Shown piece by piece: positions 16,098 to 24,059 of a stretch of DNA of 24,751 nt. Position 1 is the first letter of the stretch; each line of letters begins with the position of its first letter. A program made the translations under genes and the position numbers. The stretch is from the NCBI GenBank assembly GCA_905215015.1, contig CAJMOS010000032.1, positions 1 through 24,751 on the forward strand. The letters are read 5' to 3'. The DNA is from an uncultured bacterium (GTDB lineage: Bacteria > Spirochaetota > Spirochaetia > Sphaerochaetales > Sphaerochaetaceae). The notes beneath the pieces are model-generated. The model ran no database searches and was not told the origin of the DNA. It worked only from the letters and a program-made list of their open reading frames with translations.

Positions 16098-16976
16098 TCA
16101 AAACACCTCATCAGCCAGCGGTATGGCATCCATGGCACCCGGACGACTGATGGCGATGCTGGAAGCCTTGGCGCTGATATTCAAGGATTCTTTCGGCGAA
16201 CATCCCCTCAATTTTGCTGCCAAGAAATAACCAATAAATGTATCCCCCGCTCCGGTGGTGTCCACAACGTTTGTGGGTACGATGGATTGATGAATCACCA
16301 TGTCTTTGTTCGCATAATAGGACCCTGCAGCACCAGCGGTGACAATAATCTCTGCCCGATTATATTGACGAGCCAATGATTTGGCTACTTCCTCGAAGTG
16401 TGTGGATTTGATTCCAGAAAGGCCCTGCCCTTCAATCTCGTTCACCACAAGAAGGTCTACGAGATGCAAAGGCAAAGATTTCACAGTCTCCTCGTAAGGA
16501 GCCGGATTAAAACATATATGCATGCCTTTTCGATATGCCTGTTCCATCAGATACGCATTATTGTTAATCTCATTCTGGAGCACTAGCCAATCACCCTGAG
16601 TGAAATGCATAAGCGTTTCATCGATTTCTTTCTTCGCAATCAACCGGTTGCCGCCACCAAGCAGGACAATCGCGTTTTGTCCCTGTTCATCCAATTGGAT
16701 GATTGCCTGCCCTGAGGAATCATCAGTGACCCGCACCAAGCCGACATCAACACCATAGGAAGTGAGTTTGTCGAGCAAGAACTGCCCGTCATGCCCAATC
16801 TTGCCAGCATGGAACACCTGTACTCCTGCTTTTCCAAGTGCCGCTGACTGGTTTGCACCCTTGCCACCCGCCCCCTTCTTTAAGGAAGTCGCAGATATTG
16901 TTTCTCCAGGTACGACGATATGATCAACCTGAAATGTCATATCGATATTCAATGAGCCGTAATTTAACACTTTCAT
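16098..16976 (-). CDS. Ribokinase-like PfkB family sugar kinase
   Basis: This 292-residue cytoplasmic kinase has the ribokinase signatures: NID near the N terminus (10-12), GAGGKGANQSAALGKAG (35-51), NPAP (157-160), NE (179-180), and DTTGAGDTFIGYF with catalytic D245. These favour ribokinase over fructokinase or KDG kinase, but substrate specificity within the PfkB family is hard to read. The ATG follows the upstream lyase stop by one base, so the gene is the last of the seven-gene operon. With two nucleoside hydrolases upstream the natural substrate would be ribose or deoxyribose released from a nucleoside, trapped as the 5-phosphate. Length is close to the family norm of about 300. Confidence 0.9.
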   Translation of the reverse strand: MKVLNYGSLNIDMTFQVDHIVVPGETISATSLKKGAGGKGANQSAALGKAGVQVFHAGKIGHDGQFLLDKLTSYGVDVGLVRVTDDSSGQAIIQLDEQGQNAIVLLGGGNRLIAKKEIDETLMHFTQGDWLVLQNEINNNAYLMEQAYRKGMHICFNPAPYEETVKSLPLHLVDLLVVNEIEGQGLSGIKSTHFEEVAKSLARQYNRAEIIVTAGAAGSYYANKDMVIHQSIVPTNVVDTTGAGDTFIGYFLAAKLRGCSPKESLNISAKASSIAISRPGAMDAIPLADEVF

Positions 16977-16977
16977 C

Positions 16978-17862
16978 TCAAAGACTCCTGATTTTGTCTA
17001 TTACACGGGCAATCTCAAGACGAGCTTCAGGGGAAACAGGAGCAAGCGGAGGAATCGGATTTCCTACAGGATATCCCAGATGCTCAAGACCTGCCTTGAC
17101 CGCGCCGGTCAACCCATATCGGACGAATACCTCATTTGCCGCCCAAAGCGATTTCTGCAAGGACATCGCCTCGTCCCATTGATGCGATTTCGAAAGATTG
17201 TAGAGTTGCACGCACTGTTTTGGAATGAGACATGCAGGACCAGCCATCCACCCAACCCCTCCGAGCATAGATACAAAAAGAGGGATATGGGCGGAAGCAC
17301 TGAAAATTTGAAACCGTCTTGGATATTTATTGGAGAGGGAAAGCAATTTACCAGTAACGCCCCCCGCCTCTTTGTAGTATCGAATGTTTGGGACATCAAC
17401 CAAAGCGCCAAACACGTCATCCGTAAGTTCGTAATGCATGAACTTTGGGTTTGAATATATGATGATGCTCGTGTCAGGTACCGCCTGGGCTACAGTTTTA
17501 TAAAAAAGAGCCTTTCTTTGTAAGCTCAAAGGAAAATATTCCTCAAGCATGAGCACAATGGCGTCAGCGCCCAAAGAAACGAACTTGGAGGCTTCCTCAA
17601 CTGCCTCGGCAATCGAAAAGCCGGCGACCCCTGCAACAACGGGGACTCTTCCTTCCGCAACTTCCGATGCTGCCTGTACAAGCGTTTCCTTTTGCATTCT
17701 GGAGAGATAGGGAAACTCTCCGGAGCTTCCCATCACGCAAAGGCCATGGACACCATCGTCAATCAGATCGGAACAAAGCCTTTGAAACACATCCGTCTTC
17801 ACCTTTCCCTCATCATCCACCGGACTGACGAGGTAGGGTATAATTCCAAACAAATCCTTCAT
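16978..17862 (-). CDS. DapA/NanA-family class I aldolase/lyase of unknown substrate
   Basis: This 294-residue TIM-barrel protein belongs to the dihydrodipicolinate synthase / N-acetylneuraminate lyase superfamily. It keeps the pyruvate-binding GSSGE motif (45-49), the tyrosine of IIIYSNP (Y136) and the Schiff-base lysine K164 in RYYKEAGG, so it is probably a pyruvate- or 2-oxoacid-dependent lyase or synthase. The start at 17862 overlaps the nucleoside-hydrolase stop by ATGA and has GGGAGAA upstream. Its place between nucleoside hydrolases and a sugar kinase argues against a lysine-biosynthesis role. KDG-type aldolase, sialic-acid-like lyase or an unrecognised reaction are all possible. It has no role in standard ribonucleoside salvage. 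Confidence 0.88.
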   Translation of the reverse strand: MKDLFGIIPYLVSPVDDEGKVKTDVFQRLCSDLIDDGVHGLCVMGSSGEFPYLSRMQKETLVQAASEVAEGRVPVVAGVAGFSIAEAVEEASKFVSLGADAIVLMLEEYFPLSLQRKALFYKTVAQAVPDTSIIIYSNPKFMHYELTDDVFGALVDVPNIRYYKEAGGVTGKLLSLSNKYPRRFQIFSASAHIPLFVSMLGGVGWMAGPACLIPKQCVQLYNLSKSHQWDEAMSLQKSLWAANEVFVRYGLTGAVKAGLEHLGYPVGNPIPPLAPVSPEARLEIARVIDKIRSL

Positions 17863-18773
17863 TTCGCATTCTCCCTGATAGCTGAAAGGAACCAAGATTC
17901 AGCTCTTTCAAAATCCACAGCCAAGGCTGCGAAATGCCGACCATGGGGAGATAGTGTCAAAACAAGCATGCCCCGCGCCAACTTGGAACGGGTTTCAACT
18001 TGCACATCACATGGCTGCAATGTCACGATGGAAGGATCCTTCAACACCATATATGCCAGCACATCGTGAAGCGGCATGATCTCCTCTTCACCCCGGATAC
18101 GATGGCTTTCACAACAGGAAAGGATGATTCCCTTTACCGAGGATGGCGGCATCGACTCCACTTGGTGTTTCCCTACGCATACTTGCATGGTCACATCAAG
18201 CGGAACAAAGGTTACTTGCGGAAATCGGTCAAAGACAATCTTTGCAGCTTCAGGATCATTGAAGATATTCGCCTCGGCAACTGCGCTCGAATTCCCACTC
18301 TCCTTCCAAGTCCCTCCCATCAACGTGATGGATTTCACCAACGTAGCGAATGCAGGTTCAATAGAAAGGGCAAGGGCTATGTTTGTGAGAGGACCGGTAC
18401 AAAGAAGTTCTATCTCATGGGGATACGTTCTCGCCATACGGACAAGGAAATCAACACCACTTATGGACGTATCTATCAGGTTGCCGCTGGTGCCAGACCA
18501 AGAAGCGCCCAATGGATCCAGGATACCATCACAATACCGGCAACCCTGCCGAGGCTCCATGACAAGAGGATGCGATGATCCAGGAACAAAAGTGACTCCG
18601 GTAATTCCCTCTTCGGCAAGAAAGGAATCTGCAGCCTTGCAACGTTCGAGCGCGCAAACTCTTCGCCCATAGGCGGTGACACCAAGCAACTTTACTTCAG
18701 GATCCTTTGCCATGAGAGATAAAGCAAGAAGATCATCGCCCAACAAATCTGAATCAAAAAGGATGTTATGCAT
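17859..18773 (-). CDS. Nucleoside hydrolase, IunH/Rih family (second copy)
   Basis: This 304-residue cytoplasmic enzyme is expected to cleave the N-glycosidic bond of a nucleoside to base and sugar. The Ca2+ site appears as DSDLLGDDLLAL near the N terminus, with the four aspartates of the usual DxDxGxDD spacing kept but the glycine shifted. Other family marks are CTGPLTNIALAL, ITLMGGTWKESG, NIFNDPEAAKIVF and the distal HDVLAY histidine. The start is uncertain: ATG 18773 (preferred, overlapping the upstream stop by 8 bases) or 18788. It is only distantly similar to its upstream neighbour, so the two probably act on different substrates rather than being a recent duplication. Its stop overlaps the lyase start. 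Confidence 0.9.
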   Translation of the reverse strand: MHNILFDSDLLGDDLLALSLMAKDPEVKLLGVTAYGRRVCALERCKAADSFLAEEGITGVTFVPGSSHPLVMEPRQGCRYCDGILDPLGASWSGTSGNLIDTSISGVDFLVRMARTYPHEIELLCTGPLTNIALALSIEPAFATLVKSITLMGGTWKESGNSSAVAEANIFNDPEAAKIVFDRFPQVTFVPLDVTMQVCVGKHQVESMPPSSVKGIILSCCESHRIRGEEEIMPLHDVLAYMVLKDPSIVTLQPCDVQVETRSKLARGMLVLTLSPHGRHFAALAVDFERAESWFLSAIRENAK

Positions 18774-19731
18774 CTTGGATTTTCCCATATACTCGAAGGA
18801 ATGTGTCACGCACATAGGAGAACACCGCATCACTATCGACATCAACGGCAATCTGGTCTTTCAGGCATGCGCGTTGTCTCTTCTTGAAATCAACGATTGT
18901 CATACCGCGTGTGAACTCCCCATCGGCCGCAACTTGGATGTCACAAGGTTTCATTGCAAACCACTGATGATGCACAAGGAAGGCAATCGGCATGACATCG
19001 TGGAAAAACGCATAGGGGATGTTATATCCATCACGCTTAGCTCGGTAGTGCATGAATGCAGAGCACCTCTCTCCAATGTCATGAAGAAATGAACCAGAGT
19101 GAAGCCAAGCTTCCAGATCAGTTGGAACAATCTTCCTTTTCTTAGTGACATCAAGACCGAACATCATCACGGGTATGCCAGAATTCATGACATAGCTCGC
19201 AGCTTCCGGGTCACACAAAATGTTGAATTCCTTAGTCTGCCCCGCATATCCAGGCATCTTCCAAGTTCCTCCCATCATGACCAGTTGCGCGATATGGTCT
19301 TTAAGACTGGGATATGCGACAAGCGATGTTGCAAGATTGGTCAATGGACCGATTGTGATTACGGTAACCGGACCCTTCTCACGAAGGATGGTTCTTGCCA
19401 TGAACTCGGCAGCCTGCATCCCGTTTCCAAAGACAGCAGGGAACGTTTCTGGTGGTTGCTTTGCCCAACGGGTATCAGCAACCCATTTCGAGGTATCCCA
19501 TAGCGCAGAAGGAAAGGACGCATGGGGAATGCCATCCCTGCCAATCCGTTTCAACAGAGAGTCCAAGCATGGGCCGCTTTTCTTTCCGGGGACATTTCCC
19601 GATGAAGGGGAAATGCCGATGACCGAAAGGGATGGTTCCGCAAGGGCGAGCAACAATGCCACGGCATCATCGACATCCGCATTCTGACAACCCAACGCAA
19701 TATCGGTATCGATAAAGACACGCTGCCTCAT
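18766..19731 (-). CDS. Nucleoside hydrolase, IunH/Rih family (first copy)
   Basis: This 321-residue enzyme shows the N-terminal Ca2+/ribose site as DTDIALG followed by DVDDAVALLLAL (D8, D10, D21, D22), the variant with an insertion inside the DxDxGxDD loop that is common in RihA-like relatives. IGPLTNLATSL, LVMMGGTWK, FNILCDPEAASYVM and the distal HDVMPIA histidine are present. The ATG at 19731 overlaps the permease stop by ATGA and has GGAG upstream; a longer frame from 19842 would run deep into the permease gene and is rejected. It is translationally coupled to the transporter, which strongly links transport to nucleoside or N-glycoside hydrolysis. Confidence 0.92.
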   Translation of the reverse strand: MRQRVFIDTDIALGCQNADVDDAVALLLALAEPSLSVIGISPSSGNVPGKKSGPCLDSLLKRIGRDGIPHASFPSALWDTSKWVADTRWAKQPPETFPAVFGNGMQAAEFMARTILREKGPVTVITIGPLTNLATSLVAYPSLKDHIAQLVMMGGTWKMPGYAGQTKEFNILCDPEAASYVMNSGIPVMMFGLDVTKKRKIVPTDLEAWLHSGSFLHDIGERCSAFMHYRAKRDGYNIPYAFFHDVMPIAFLVHHQWFAMKPCDIQVAADGEFTRGMTIVDFKKRQRACLKDQIAVDVDSDAVFSYVRDTFLRVYGKIQDA

Positions 19732-20579
19732 TCCTTCACTCCTGAGCTTGCAATACCCATGATGTAGTATTTCTGCAGTGGCAACAGGATGCAAACCGGT
19801 ACAAGTATCGAGATAGAGCAAGCGGCAAAAATCTGATCCCAATACACCTCGTTATCCTGCGAGAGATCAGCGATGGCAACCTGTATGACCTTCATGTCTT
19901 TCGAACGCCCCACCAGCAACGGCCACAAGAACGCTTCCCATTGATCCATGAAGATGATGATGCCGGCACTGACAATAATCGGAATGGACATGCGCATGTA
20001 GATGCTGGCATAGATCTTCAACCATGACGCTCCGTCAAGTCTCGCCGCATCAAGATAAGATCCAGGTATGTCCATGAAAAACTGGCGGAACAAGAAAATG
20101 GAAAGGCCGTTGGCTACAGCAGGAAGAATGAGGCCCCAATAGGTGTCTGTCATTCGCAATTTGCTCACAATCTGGTACAGAGGAAGCGCTATCGAACTGA
20201 ACGGAATCATAAATGTCACGAGCACCAAGCCGAACAACAACTTTTTCCCCTTGAACTCAAAGACGGAAAAACTAAATGCGCAAAGGCTGGTAACGACAAC
20301 ACCCAGTAGCACCGTACTGAAGGTGACAAAGAAACTGTTGAAAATAGGACGAGCAAAATTCCGGCTAATCAAAACGTCCCGGTATGCGCCAAGATAGAAA
20401 TGGGAATCAAACCAGAGAGCCTTGGCGCTGAATGGCATCAACCCAGCGAAGATGGACTTGTCCGTCTTGAACGATGAGATGACAACCCAGTAGATAGGCA
20501 GCATGAAGATTATGGTGAAAAATACCAGCCCAAGATATTTTCCTGTCAGCGAAATGTTTTTTTGCGCTTTCGGAGTCAT
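19728..20579 (-). CDS. ABC transporter permease, MalG/CUT1 type (nucleoside operon)
   Basis: This 283-residue membrane protein has about six helices, an N-terminal first helix (LGLVFFTIIFMLPIYWVVIS), and the EAA loop DAARLDGASWLKIYASIYMR. It pairs with the MalF-like permease upstream. The start at 20579 is one base after the upstream stop and is preceded by AAGGAGG; the longer frame from 20621 is less likely. The C terminus overlaps the first nucleoside hydrolase. CUT1 permeases normally carry oligosaccharides or glycerol phosphates; linkage to nucleoside hydrolases here points to a nucleoside or nucleoside-like glycoside. No ATPase gene is present in this operon. Confidence 0.93.
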   Translation of the reverse strand: MTPKAQKNISLTGKYLGLVFFTIIFMLPIYWVVISSFKTDKSIFAGLMPFSAKALWFDSHFYLGAYRDVLISRNFARPIFNSFFVTFSTVLLGVVVTSLCAFSFSVFEFKGKKLLFGLVLVTFMIPFSSIALPLYQIVSKLRMTDTYWGLILPAVANGLSIFLFRQFFMDIPGSYLDAARLDGASWLKIYASIYMRMSIPIIVSAGIIIFMDQWEAFLWPLLVGRSKDMKVIQVAIADLSQDNEVYWDQIFAACSISILVPVCILLPLQKYYIMGIASSGVKE

Positions 20580-20580
20580 T

Positions 20581-21456
20581 TCACGCCTCCTTGGACCGAA
20601 TGAATTTGAATTCCAATCCAATCACAATCAAAATCATGAGGATTTCGACAATCACCATCGCGTTTCCAACACCACGGTCAGCATAAATGAACACATTCCG
20701 ATAAGCTTCATACATAGCAACATTGGTGGAATTCTCTGGACCACCATTTGTCAGAATGTACATAGGAGTGAACATTAGGAAGTTCTGTGTCGTATCGGCA
20801 ACAATGACAAACAGGAACGTCCTTTTCATCATCGGCAATGTGATGAACCAAAAACTTTGCCAGGATCGGGCACCATCCATCCAGGCGGATTCATACAGAC
20901 TGTGCGGAATGTTCTGCAATCCGCTAATCAAAAAGATCATCCAATATCCGACACACCTCCAAGATACGAGGAAAATAATACTGCCAAGGGCTTCCTTGGG
21001 ACTGGTAAGGAATTGATGGGGAGGAATGCCAATCAATCCAAGTATGGAATTCACGAAACCGCCATTGGGATTGTACATGATACCCCAGATAGTGCTGGTG
21101 ATGGCGAGGGAAATCGTGAAAGGTATGAAATAAATGGTACGGAACGCGTTGATGCCCTTACCCGGCTTGTACACCATCAACGCAAGGATGAAAGCCCATA
21201 TGATTTCAAAGGGATTGACGATGACTGTGAAGAGCAAGGTGTTCAGCAGAGCGCGCTGATACGTGGGGTCTGCCAATGCGAAAATATAATTTTCCAATCC
21301 ACAGAACTTTTTGTGAGCACCTGCAGCAAAGGAAACAGATGAGAAGCTATCCAAAAGGGATGAAAAAATGGGTGCCAAACGGAAGAGGAATAAACCACAA
21401 AAGGCAGGAATCAAAAACAGATAAGGAACGACTTTTTCTTTTTTTGATAAGACCAT
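20581..21456 (-). CDS. ABC transporter permease, MalF/UgpA type (nucleoside operon)
   Basis: This 291-residue membrane protein begins VLSKKEKVVPYLFLIPAFCG, a typical CUT1 first helix, and carries the EAA loop ESAWMDGARSWQSFWFITLP. The ATG at 21456 has GGAG six bases upstream, preferred over an in-frame alternative at 21495 that would intrude on the intercistronic hairpin. It follows the binding-protein gene after 66 bases containing that hairpin, and its stop is one base before the next permease start. It should form the channel with its MalG-like partner. Confidence 0.93.
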   Translation of the reverse strand: MVLSKKEKVVPYLFLIPAFCGLFLFRLAPIFSSLLDSFSSVSFAAGAHKKFCGLENYIFALADPTYQRALLNTLLFTVIVNPFEIIWAFILALMVYKPGKGINAFRTIYFIPFTISLAITSTIWGIMYNPNGGFVNSILGLIGIPPHQFLTSPKEALGSIIFLVSWRCVGYWMIFLISGLQNIPHSLYESAWMDGARSWQSFWFITLPMMKRTFLFVIVADTTQNFLMFTPMYILTNGGPENSTNVAMYEAYRNVFIYADRGVGNAMVIVEILMILIVIGLEFKFIRSKEA

Positions 21457-21483
21457 AAAAACTCCAGAAACAAAAGGAAAGAT

Positions 21484-21507
21484 GGTGGCGGTCAAACGAC
21501 CGCCACC
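21484..21507 (-). other. Perfect intercistronic hairpin between binding-protein and permease genes
   Basis: GGTGGCGGTC (21484-21493) and GACCGCCACC (21498-21507) form a perfect 10-bp stem with a 4-base loop. In the mRNA direction it is followed by AUCUUUCCUUUUG, not a continuous U-tract. It lies 16 bases after the binding-protein stop, the same place as the hairpin in the other ABC operon. It could be a leaky terminator or an mRNA-stabilising barrier that lowers permease relative to binder. Confidence 0.75.
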
Positions 21508-21522
21508 GAGGAAATTTGGGGC

Positions 21523-22866
21523 TCAGCGATATTTGCGAAGGGCACGATCGATGGCAACCTCAGCGTTTTGCAAGGTAGTCTTCACATCGGCGCCATTACG
21601 CACATCCTCGAAGACATTGGTCAGCATGGACTCATACTCGGAATATCCAGGAGAAAGCGGACGAGGCACTGCTGTATTGGTGCTCTCATAGTTCAACAAA
21701 GACTGGATATTGTAAGGCCATTCCTGATATTTGGGATCGCTCGCAATGTACTCCAACGTCTTCTTGTTCGAAGGCAGATGGCCATCAAGCTTGAACCACT
21801 CGATACAGCTTGGGGCCTGAGTCAGATATTTGATCAATCTGACCGCTGCATCTTTGTTTTTCGATGAAGCATTGACAGCAAGAGACCACGACCCGGTCGG
21901 AGTCACGGGTTTCCCGTCCTTGAAGTAGGGATAGGGTGCATAGTCCCATTTCAGGTCGGGATTATTGTTGTACGCCAGATGGTTGTAGTCAGGTCCGATG
22001 AGCATAGCGAGCTTCTCTGATGGGAAATATGCCAGCATGTCAGAAGCGCTGACCCCTTTGGGCGCGATATTGTAGGTATCGAACAAATCCTGGATGAACG
22101 TACATGCCTTTACCCAAGCGTCAGTTGTCAACACGCCCTGCACAGTCAAACCATTTTTGCCGATGGCCTCACCACCAAGAGACTCTGGCATGGTCAGCAT
22201 CTGGAAAGGACGAGAAATCTGGGCAATACCAAGACCGAACACTTCTGGTGTCCCATCACCGTCCTTGTCTACCGTCAACTTTTTGCCAAGCTCAACGACC
22301 TCCTCCCAGGTCAAACGATCTTTAGGATCCTTGGAAAGACGAGGAATTCCTGCCTCGTCGAACATCTTCGTGTTGTAATAGAGCACCTGGGAAGAGTTGA
22401 CAAACGGGGCCGCATAGAATGTCCCATTTACCGTTCCGTATGCGCGGCACACATCCACGTACTCGTTGAGCTCATCACTGGTAAAATAGGAATCAAGAGG
22501 CGCTAGGTATCCTTTCGTCACATATGCGGTGATAAGGGGGCTGTCGACAAACAGGACATCCGGAGTGGGTTCCTTGGCACCAAGTTTGACTTCCGTAACC
22601 TCCCAGATTGACTTGGTCGGAAGTTGCTCAACCTTCACTTTTATATCGGGATTATCCTGTTCGAATTTTTCAATCATCGCCGGAATCGCAGTGTCGTAAG
22701 GTTTCACCGAATTACTAAGAAAGGTGATTTCCGCCACACCGCTGGTAGGCTGTGAGGACGATACTGGTTGCGCCGAGGGAGCGCTTTGGCTCTTCTCCTG
22801 AGATCCATTGGCAAACGCAGTGGCTGCGAAAGCCATGAGTGTTACGGCAAGAAACAATCTTTTCAT
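21523..22866 (-). CDS. Extracellular solute-binding protein (nucleoside operon)
   Basis: This 447-residue SBP_bac_1 protein has a signal peptide (MKRLFLAVTLMAFAATAFA) followed by NGSQEKSQ and a Ser/Gln/Pro-rich linker of about 25 residues. As in the other binder there is no lipobox cysteine. The mature protein starts at AEITFLSNSVKPYD and includes SSKNKDAAVRLIKYLTQ, a common feature of sugar binders. The ATG at 22866 has AAAGGAG upstream; a TTG at 22872 is in frame but unlikely. It is the first gene of the seven-gene operon and diverges from the LacI-type regulator. Ligand inferred from the downstream nucleoside hydrolases; CUT1 binders for nucleosides are unusual. Confidence 0.93.
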   Translation of the reverse strand: MKRLFLAVTLMAFAATAFANGSQEKSQSAPSAQPVSSSQPTSGVAEITFLSNSVKPYDTAIPAMIEKFEQDNPDIKVKVEQLPTKSIWEVTEVKLGAKEPTPDVLFVDSPLITAYVTKGYLAPLDSYFTSDELNEYVDVCRAYGTVNGTFYAAPFVNSSQVLYYNTKMFDEAGIPRLSKDPKDRLTWEEVVELGKKLTVDKDGDGTPEVFGLGIAQISRPFQMLTMPESLGGEAIGKNGLTVQGVLTTDAWVKACTFIQDLFDTYNIAPKGVSASDMLAYFPSEKLAMLIGPDYNHLAYNNNPDLKWDYAPYPYFKDGKPVTPTGSWSLAVNASSKNKDAAVRLIKYLTQAPSCIEWFKLDGHLPSNKKTLEYIASDPKYQEWPYNIQSLLNYESTNTAVPRPLSPGYSEYESMLTNVFEDVRNGADVKTTLQNAEVAIDRALRKYR

Positions 22867-22890
22867 GAGCAATACTCCTTTTGTACCTCC

Positions 22891-22918
22891 ATCTTAAACG
22901 CGGAATCGCAACTGTCAA
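22891..22918 (-). promoter_or_regulatory. Probable promoter of the nucleoside-hydrolase operon
   Basis: On the minus strand TTGACA (22918-22913), an exact -35 consensus, lies 16 bp before TAAGAT (22896-22891), a moderate -10. Transcription would start near 22884, about 18 bases before the binding-protein ATG. The -10 is weak, so other starts further into the AT-rich region are possible. Confidence 0.5.
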
Positions 22919-22951
22919 ACAAAAATTGAAATAAATTTTTTCAAAATATTT

Positions 22952-23005
22952 TCAAATTAATTTTAAGAACTATCAAATTAATTAATTAACATTAAACAAA
23001 TTAAT
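22952..23005. repeat. Phased CAAATTAAT repeats in the divergent control region
   Basis: CAAATTAAT occurs at 22953, 22974 and 22997, that is at 21- and 23-bp steps, two helical turns each; the first two copies share 11 bases (TCAAATTAATT). The segment 22920-23070 is extremely AT-rich compared with the surrounding genes. Such phased A/T tracts suggest curved DNA, an UP element or repeated regulator sites. Confidence 0.55.
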
Positions 23006-23050
23006 AGCATTTGAACACTAAACTTCTTTTTAAATTTGCAAATATATATT

Positions 23051-23071
23051 TTCAAAAGTTCATTTTTTGAA
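23051..23071. promoter_or_regulatory. Candidate operator, inverted repeat TTCAAAA-N7-TTTTGAA
   Basis: A perfect 7-bp inverted repeat with a 7-base centre lies immediately upstream of the LacI-type regulator gene. Half-site-like TTTTCAAA also occurs further up in the AT-rich region. Autoregulation is plausible; LacI family operators more often have a central CG, which is absent here. Confidence 0.4.
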
Positions 23072-23084
23072 TATGCTATATTAC

Positions 23085-24059
23085 ATGAACGACAAGATGA
23101 CTTTGAAAGAGTTGGCCGGCCTCGCAGGAGTATCCATAGCTACAGCAAGCAGGGCTTTGCGCTCTCCAAACTCTGTAAAAGAATCCACACGTAGCAAGAT
23201 TCAAAGCGCCGTACATGCTCTCGAAGCAAAGAAATCGGGAATCATCGCTCTCGTCATCCCTGAAATCTCCAATCAATTTTTTCCATTGATGCTGACCGGC
23301 ATCGAAGAGATTGCCAGAATGCAGCGATTCTCCTTGATGCTCTGCAACTCTCAAGGCATTCCTGAGATTGAAGACCGAATACTGCTGGATCTCATGAATC
23401 TCGGAGTTGACGGAGTACTGTACATCGGTATTGGAAAACCTTCACGGCTTCTCGCGGAAGTTGTGAGCAATAAGGCGTTGCCTATCGTCTTTCTGGACCG
23501 CGACCCGGGTCTCAAAAATGTCCCGTTGGTCACAACCGACAATCGTGGAGGCATGGAGCAGGCTGTCAAATATCTTCTCTCTCTCGGTCACAGAAAGATT
23601 CTCTATATTGGGGGAAAACCAGGCGTATCCACGGAAACTGGCCGACATCAGGGTTTTTTGGATGCACTGAATGATGAAAAAATCAATCCGAAAGATGTGA
23701 TGGAAGTCTATGCGAACTACCACAAGGATGAAGCATATGAACTTGTCTCGACCCTCATCAAACAAAAGAAGTTTTCATTTACTGCTGTTTGCGCTTCAAA
23801 CGATACCATGGCTTTTGGCGCCTTCCAAGCACTGAGACAAGCAGGGATCAAGATTCCCGAGGAAGTATCACTGATTGGATTTGATGATCTTCCCACATCC
23901 GAGTTGATTGGTCTTACCACTGTGCGCCAGCCATTCATCGAAGAAGGACGCACGGGAATGATGCAACTGCTGTCCCTCATACAAAACTCCAACATGCATG
24001 AAGCATCGACTATGATGCCTTGTGCGTTGGTGGTGAGAAATTCATGCAAGATTCTGTAA
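23085..24059 (+). CDS. LacI family transcriptional regulator
   Basis: This 324-residue DNA-binding repressor or activator has the LacI helix-turn-helix MTLKELAGLAGVSIATASRA at the N terminus, the hinge segment, and a periplasmic-binding-protein-like effector domain (IIALVIPEISNQFFPLMLTG, then CASNDTMAFGAFQALRQAGI and LIGFDDLPTSELI). The effector is probably the imported nucleoside or its sugar. Start choice is uncertain: ATG at 23073, 23085 or 23097 are all in frame and none has a good ribosome binding site; an extended -10-like TGCTATATT (23074-23082) could even make the 23097 start nearly leaderless. The gene diverges from the seven-gene operon and most likely controls it. The hinge is shorter than in LacI itself. 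Confidence 0.94.
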   Translation: MNDKMTLKELAGLAGVSIATASRALRSPNSVKESTRSKIQSAVHALEAKKSGIIALVIPEISNQFFPLMLTGIEEIARMQRFSLMLCNSQGIPEIEDRILLDLMNLGVDGVLYIGIGKPSRLLAEVVSNKALPIVFLDRDPGLKNVPLVTTDNRGGMEQAVKYLLSLGHRKILYIGGKPGVSTETGRHQGFLDALNDEKINPKDVMEVYANYHKDEAYELVSTLIKQKKFSFTAVCASNDTMAFGAFQALRQAGIKIPEEVSLIGFDDLPTSELIGLTTVRQPFIEEGRTGMMQLLSLIQNSNMHEASTMMPCALVVRNSCKIL

